Assembly (NCBI RefSeq): GCF_030813245.1
Contig: NZ_JAUSUA010000003.1
Coordinates: forward strand, 397,130-461,129
Origin: Alkalicoccobacillus murimartini
Lineage (GTDB): Bacteria > Bacillota > Bacilli > Bacillales > Bacillaceae_D
Length of the DNA stretch: 64,000 nucleotides
Reading direction: 5' to 3'
The translations under genes and the position numbers were made by a program. Numbering within the stretch: the stretch's first letter is position 1; each line of letters starts with the position of its first letter. The notes below the pieces were generated by a model, which was not told where the DNA came from, did not search any database, and saw nothing but the letters and a program-made list of their open reading frames with translations. This document shows positions 61,534 to 64,000 of the stretch, in pieces.

Positions 61534-62385
61534 ATGAGCAAAGCTTCAAGATACCCAGACGCACCATTAAACGAAAGTGAATTTGATCATTTAGATAAAG
61601 TAGTTGCAGATATGGCTAAAAGCCAATTAGTTGGACGTAAGTTTCTTAGTCTACATGGTCCTCTAGGTCGTGGAGTTCAAACCATTCATACAGATGTTTA
61701 TTTGGACGACCATGAAGCAGTTATGGATCACCAAGGTCTAAATGAAGAAATTGCTGAATCAACAAAACGTGTCAGTCACACAATTCCACTAATTTATAAG
61801 GATTTTGTTTTGTACTGGAGAGATGTTGAGCAGGCTAAAACATTAGATATTCCAGTTGATTTCTCAGGTGCTGCGAATGCAGCGAGACAAGTCGCTTATT
61901 TAGAAGATCAAATGATTTTCCACGGTTCAAAGGAATTTGATATTCCAGGATTAATGAATGTCAAAGGACGTTTATCTCATGTAACCGAAAGCTGGTATGA
62001 ATCTGGACATGCGTTCCAAGACATCGTTGAGGCTCGCAGTAAGTTAATGGCATTAGGTCATCATGGTCCGTATGCATTAGTCTTATCACCAGAACTGTAT
62101 GCTATTCTTCATAGAGTTCATAAAGAGACAAATGTTCTCGAAATTGAACATGTTCGTGAAATTGCTACAGCAGGTGTATTCCAGTCACCAGTCCTTAAAG
62201 GCAAAACAGGGGTTATTGTTAACGTGGGTCCACATAACTTTGACTTAGCTGTGTCAGAGGATTTTGAAACAGCTTACCTTGGCGAAGAAGGAATGAACCA
62301 TCCGTTCCGCGTGTATGAAACATTAGCTCTTCGTATCAAACGCCCATCAGCTATTTGCACACTTGAAAGCCAAGATAAAGAATAA
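61534..62385 (+). CDS. Encapsulin nanocompartment shell protein (family 1)
   Basis: A 283-residue HK97-fold shell protein: PDAPLNESEF start, GRKFLSLHGPLG, ETLALRIKRPSAICTLE end, all typical of family 1 encapsulins. It self-assembles into an icosahedral cage and binds the C-terminal tag of its cargo. IMEF-type encapsulins are known to form large T=4 cages. ATG 61534 is chosen (AAGGAG at 10 nt); the GTG at 61525 is in frame. A terminator lies right after the stop. Confidence 0.95.
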   Translation: MSKASRYPDAPLNESEFDHLDKVVADMAKSQLVGRKFLSLHGPLGRGVQTIHTDVYLDDHEAVMDHQGLNEEIAESTKRVSHTIPLIYKDFVLYWRDVEQAKTLDIPVDFSGAANAARQVAYLEDQMIFHGSKEFDIPGLMNVKGRLSHVTESWYESGHAFQDIVEARSKLMALGHHGPYALVLSPELYAILHRVHKETNVLEIEHVREIATAGVFQSPVLKGKTGVIVNVGPHNFDLAVSEDFETAYLGEEGMNHPFRVYETLALRIKRPSAICTLESQDKE

Positions 62386-62390
62386 TAAAC

Positions 62391-62428
62391 AAAAAAAGCA
62401 TGCGGCGATTAAGCCAGCATGCTTTTTT
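62391..62428. terminator. Bidirectional terminator after the encapsulin
   Basis: AAAAAGCATGC/GCATGCTTTTT hairpin with runs on both sides. The last codons of the convergent gene lie in its right arm. Confidence 0.88.
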
Positions 62429-62903
62429 GATTAATAGAGACAATTTTTTGTTCTGTATCAGCAAAGGCAACAAAATCTGTGTACCCATGATCCTCAAGAT
62501 GTTTGGCTCCGATATCACAAGCCAATCCTTCCACCTCACGTTGAAATGGTGAGCTGAGACATCCTTCATTGACCTCACAAAGTCGTTGTAAATAGTTAAG
62601 TGTATCTGTAAGTAAGTATGTTTTAGCATGTGTGTTCTCTAATTGGCAAATCAGTTTGTGTTCAAGATCTTTCATGAGTGCAATTTCATCCACATTCACA
62701 ATGAGTCTTTCTCCTTCAGAGGTCATAAATCCAATGGATTGATACACACCTCTTGTTGACTCCAAACTGGTAAAGACAGGGTAAAGAAATTCTTCTCCTG
62801 AACGCAGACGAATGGACTTAGCTTCAATAGCTCCTCCAACCTTACGTTTATTCATAAGCACCGTGTTTATATCCTTTAACGCATGAACAGACATTTTCTT
62901 CAC
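62409..62903 (-). CDS. Fur-boxed protein of unknown function, convergent with the encapsulin
   Basis: A 164-residue soluble protein, family not recognised. N-terminus MKKMSVHALKDIN is basic; two cysteines in CQLENTHAK and LCEVNEGC, a third in LACDIG. A beta-rich middle (GEEFLYPVFTSLE, SEGERLIVNVDEIAL). GTG 62903 is chosen because AGGGGGAG lies 5 nt upstream. A strong Fur box stands 44-62 nt before the start. With Fur boxes on both sides of the encapsulin unit, it is a candidate new partner, perhaps for iron loading or release (inference). Confidence 0.65.
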   Translation of the reverse strand: MKKMSVHALKDINTVLMNKRKVGGAIEAKSIRLRSGEEFLYPVFTSLESTRGVYQSIGFMTSEGERLIVNVDEIALMKDLEHKLICQLENTHAKTYLLTDTLNYLQRLCEVNEGCLSSPFQREVEGLACDIGAKHLEDHGYTDFVAFADTEQKIVSINQKSMLA

Positions 62904-62946
62904 GAAAGCTCCCCCTTCGCCGTGTATTTCTAGCATCAGTATACTA

Positions 62947-62965
62947 GAGGATGATAATCATTGTC
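62947..62965 (-). promoter_or_regulatory. Fur box upstream of the unknown gene
   Basis: TGATAATCATTGTCA core within a 19-mer matching GATAATGATAATCATTATC at 16 of 19. Confidence 0.8.
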
Positions 62966-63068
62966 AATTCGATTTGTTAAGGAATGGTGAGAATTTTCTT
63001 ATTAGTATGGATGAATTGGGGAGATTTATACGGGTTGATGGGGATTTTTTTGATGTTGTTGGAGTTAG

Positions 63069-64000
63069 CAAGATGGAAGTTCGAGCAATCAAGACGGATG
63101 GAGGTTTATCAAGAGGAAGAGGTCGATAGCAAGACCGCGGAGCTCCGGATCAAGAGAGAACGGGATTTATCAAGAAGTAGGGCGCGATATCAAGAGCATA
63201 CATGACCTAAGCAAGAGAGAGCTCGGTTTTATCAAGAAGGAAGGGCAGTTCCAGTGACAGAAGGAGAAAAATTTCATTTTTAGAAGGGCATTTGAGGTTT
63301 GAGGGAGTTATTAAGATGGAAGTTCGAGCAATCAAGACGGATGGAGATTGATCAAGAGGGAAAGGTCGATAGCAAGACCGCCGAACTCCGAATCAAGAGA
63401 GAACGGGATTTATCAAGAAGTAGGACGCGATATCAAGAGTATACATGACCTAAGCAAGAGAGAGTTGGATTTTATCAAGAGTGAAGGGCAGTTCCAGTGA
63501 CAGAAGGAGAAAAATTTCATTTTTAGAAGGGCATTTGAAGTTTGAGGGAGTTATCAAGAGGAATGGACGAACCATCAAAACGGATGGAGGTTTATCAAGA
63601 GGAAGAGGTCGATAGCAAGACCGCAAAGCTCCGGATCAAGAGAGAACGGGATTTATCAAGAAGTAGGGCGCGATATCAAGAGCATACATGACCTAAGCAA
63701 GAGAGAGATCGATTTTATCAAGAGCGAAGGGCAGTTCAAGTGACAGAAGGAGAAAAATTTCATTTTTAGAAGGGCATCTGAAGTTTGAGGGAGTTATCAA
63801 GAGGAATGGATGAACCAGCAAGACGGATGGAGATTGATCAAGAAGGAAAGGTCGATAGCAAGACCGCAAAGCTCCGGATCAAGAGAGAACGGGATTTATC
63901 AAGATGTAGGGCGCGATATCAAGAGCATACATGACCTAAGCAAGAGAGAGATCGATTTTATCAAGAGCGAAGGGCAGTTCAAGTGACAGAAGGAGAAAAA
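63069..64000 (+). repeat. CAAGA array 3: 243-bp higher-order repeats
   Basis: Four tandem units, 243 bp each (the slot at 63088 recurs at 63331, 63574 and 63817), the last cut by the window end. Each unit has nine CAAGA words 20-21 bp apart (63069, 63090, 63110, 63130, 63151, 63171, 63191, 63212, 63233) and an 80-bp spacer with TTTCATTTTTAGAAGGGCAT. Units are over 90% alike by eye. Non-coding; purine-rich on +. Confidence 0.92.

Noticed and set aside
62984..63205. 73-codon ORF at the start of array 3
   Set aside because: Runs into the CAAGA repeat, has no RBS and no recognisable fold.

Overview
The window looks like a chromosomal segment of a low-GC, endospore-former-type Bacillaceae, probably alkaliphilic or salt-tolerant. 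The signs are strong AGGAGG-type ribosome binding sites, many TTG/GTG starts, CcpA (cre) boxes, a dpp-ykf operon like that of Bacillus subtilis, a seven-gene Mrp Na+/H+ antiporter operon, a lipoteichoic acid synthase, a sortase-D-type LPDTS surface protein and a Firmicute IMEF encapsulin locus. No tRNA, rRNA, prophage, transposase or CRISPR array was recognised. The species cannot be named from the sequence alone.

Layout. 1-5.2 kb: end of a dipeptide ABC transporter operon fused to murein-peptide recycling genes (dppD', dppE, ykfA, ykfC, ykfD; ykfB absent). 5.2-9.1 kb: a Nudix gene, then a leader-peptide attenuator in front of an rsgA-like ribosome GTPase, a 14-TM drug efflux pump and a DoxX protein. 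9.1-12.4 kb: an oxidoreductase and an HxlR-type regulator with two matching operator-like sites in front of a ring-cleavage-type dioxygenase and a nitroreductase. 12.4-19.6 kb: a KdpD-like universal stress protein next to mrpABCDEFG. 19.6-29.2 kb: PRC-barrel protein, then a pectin (rhamnogalacturonan) locus: secreted PL11 lyase, GH2 glycosidase, DUF624 protein and a sugar ABC importer, flanked by cre boxes. 29.4-37.3 kb: SDR enzyme, kinase/methyltransferase pair, and a four-gene operon of two Gfo/Idh/MocA oxidoreductases alternating with two sugar isomerase-like TIM barrels. 37.3-44.7 kb: two regulator-transporter pairs, a YcaQ-type glycosylase and a wall-anchored protein. 44.7-60.4 kb: thiosulfate-type transporter, DUF624 protein, ROK kinase, GAF-STAS protein, ltaS, mechanosensitive-type channel, ECF sigma/anti-sigma pair, wrbA, YitT protein, mgtE. 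60.5-62.9 kb: a Fur-regulated iron-storage encapsulin island.

Three non-coding arrays (30.3, 36.8 and 63.1 kb to the window end) share one design: the word CAAGA repeated every 20-21 bp, close to two helical turns, on the purine-rich strand. Two lie between a gene's stop codon and its terminator. The third is organised into 243-bp higher-order repeats. They are the least explained structure here. The attenuator at 5.9 kb and the Fur-boxed unknown gene beside the encapsulin are the next most interesting.

All family assignments were made by eye from motifs and remembered homologues. No searches or alignments were run.
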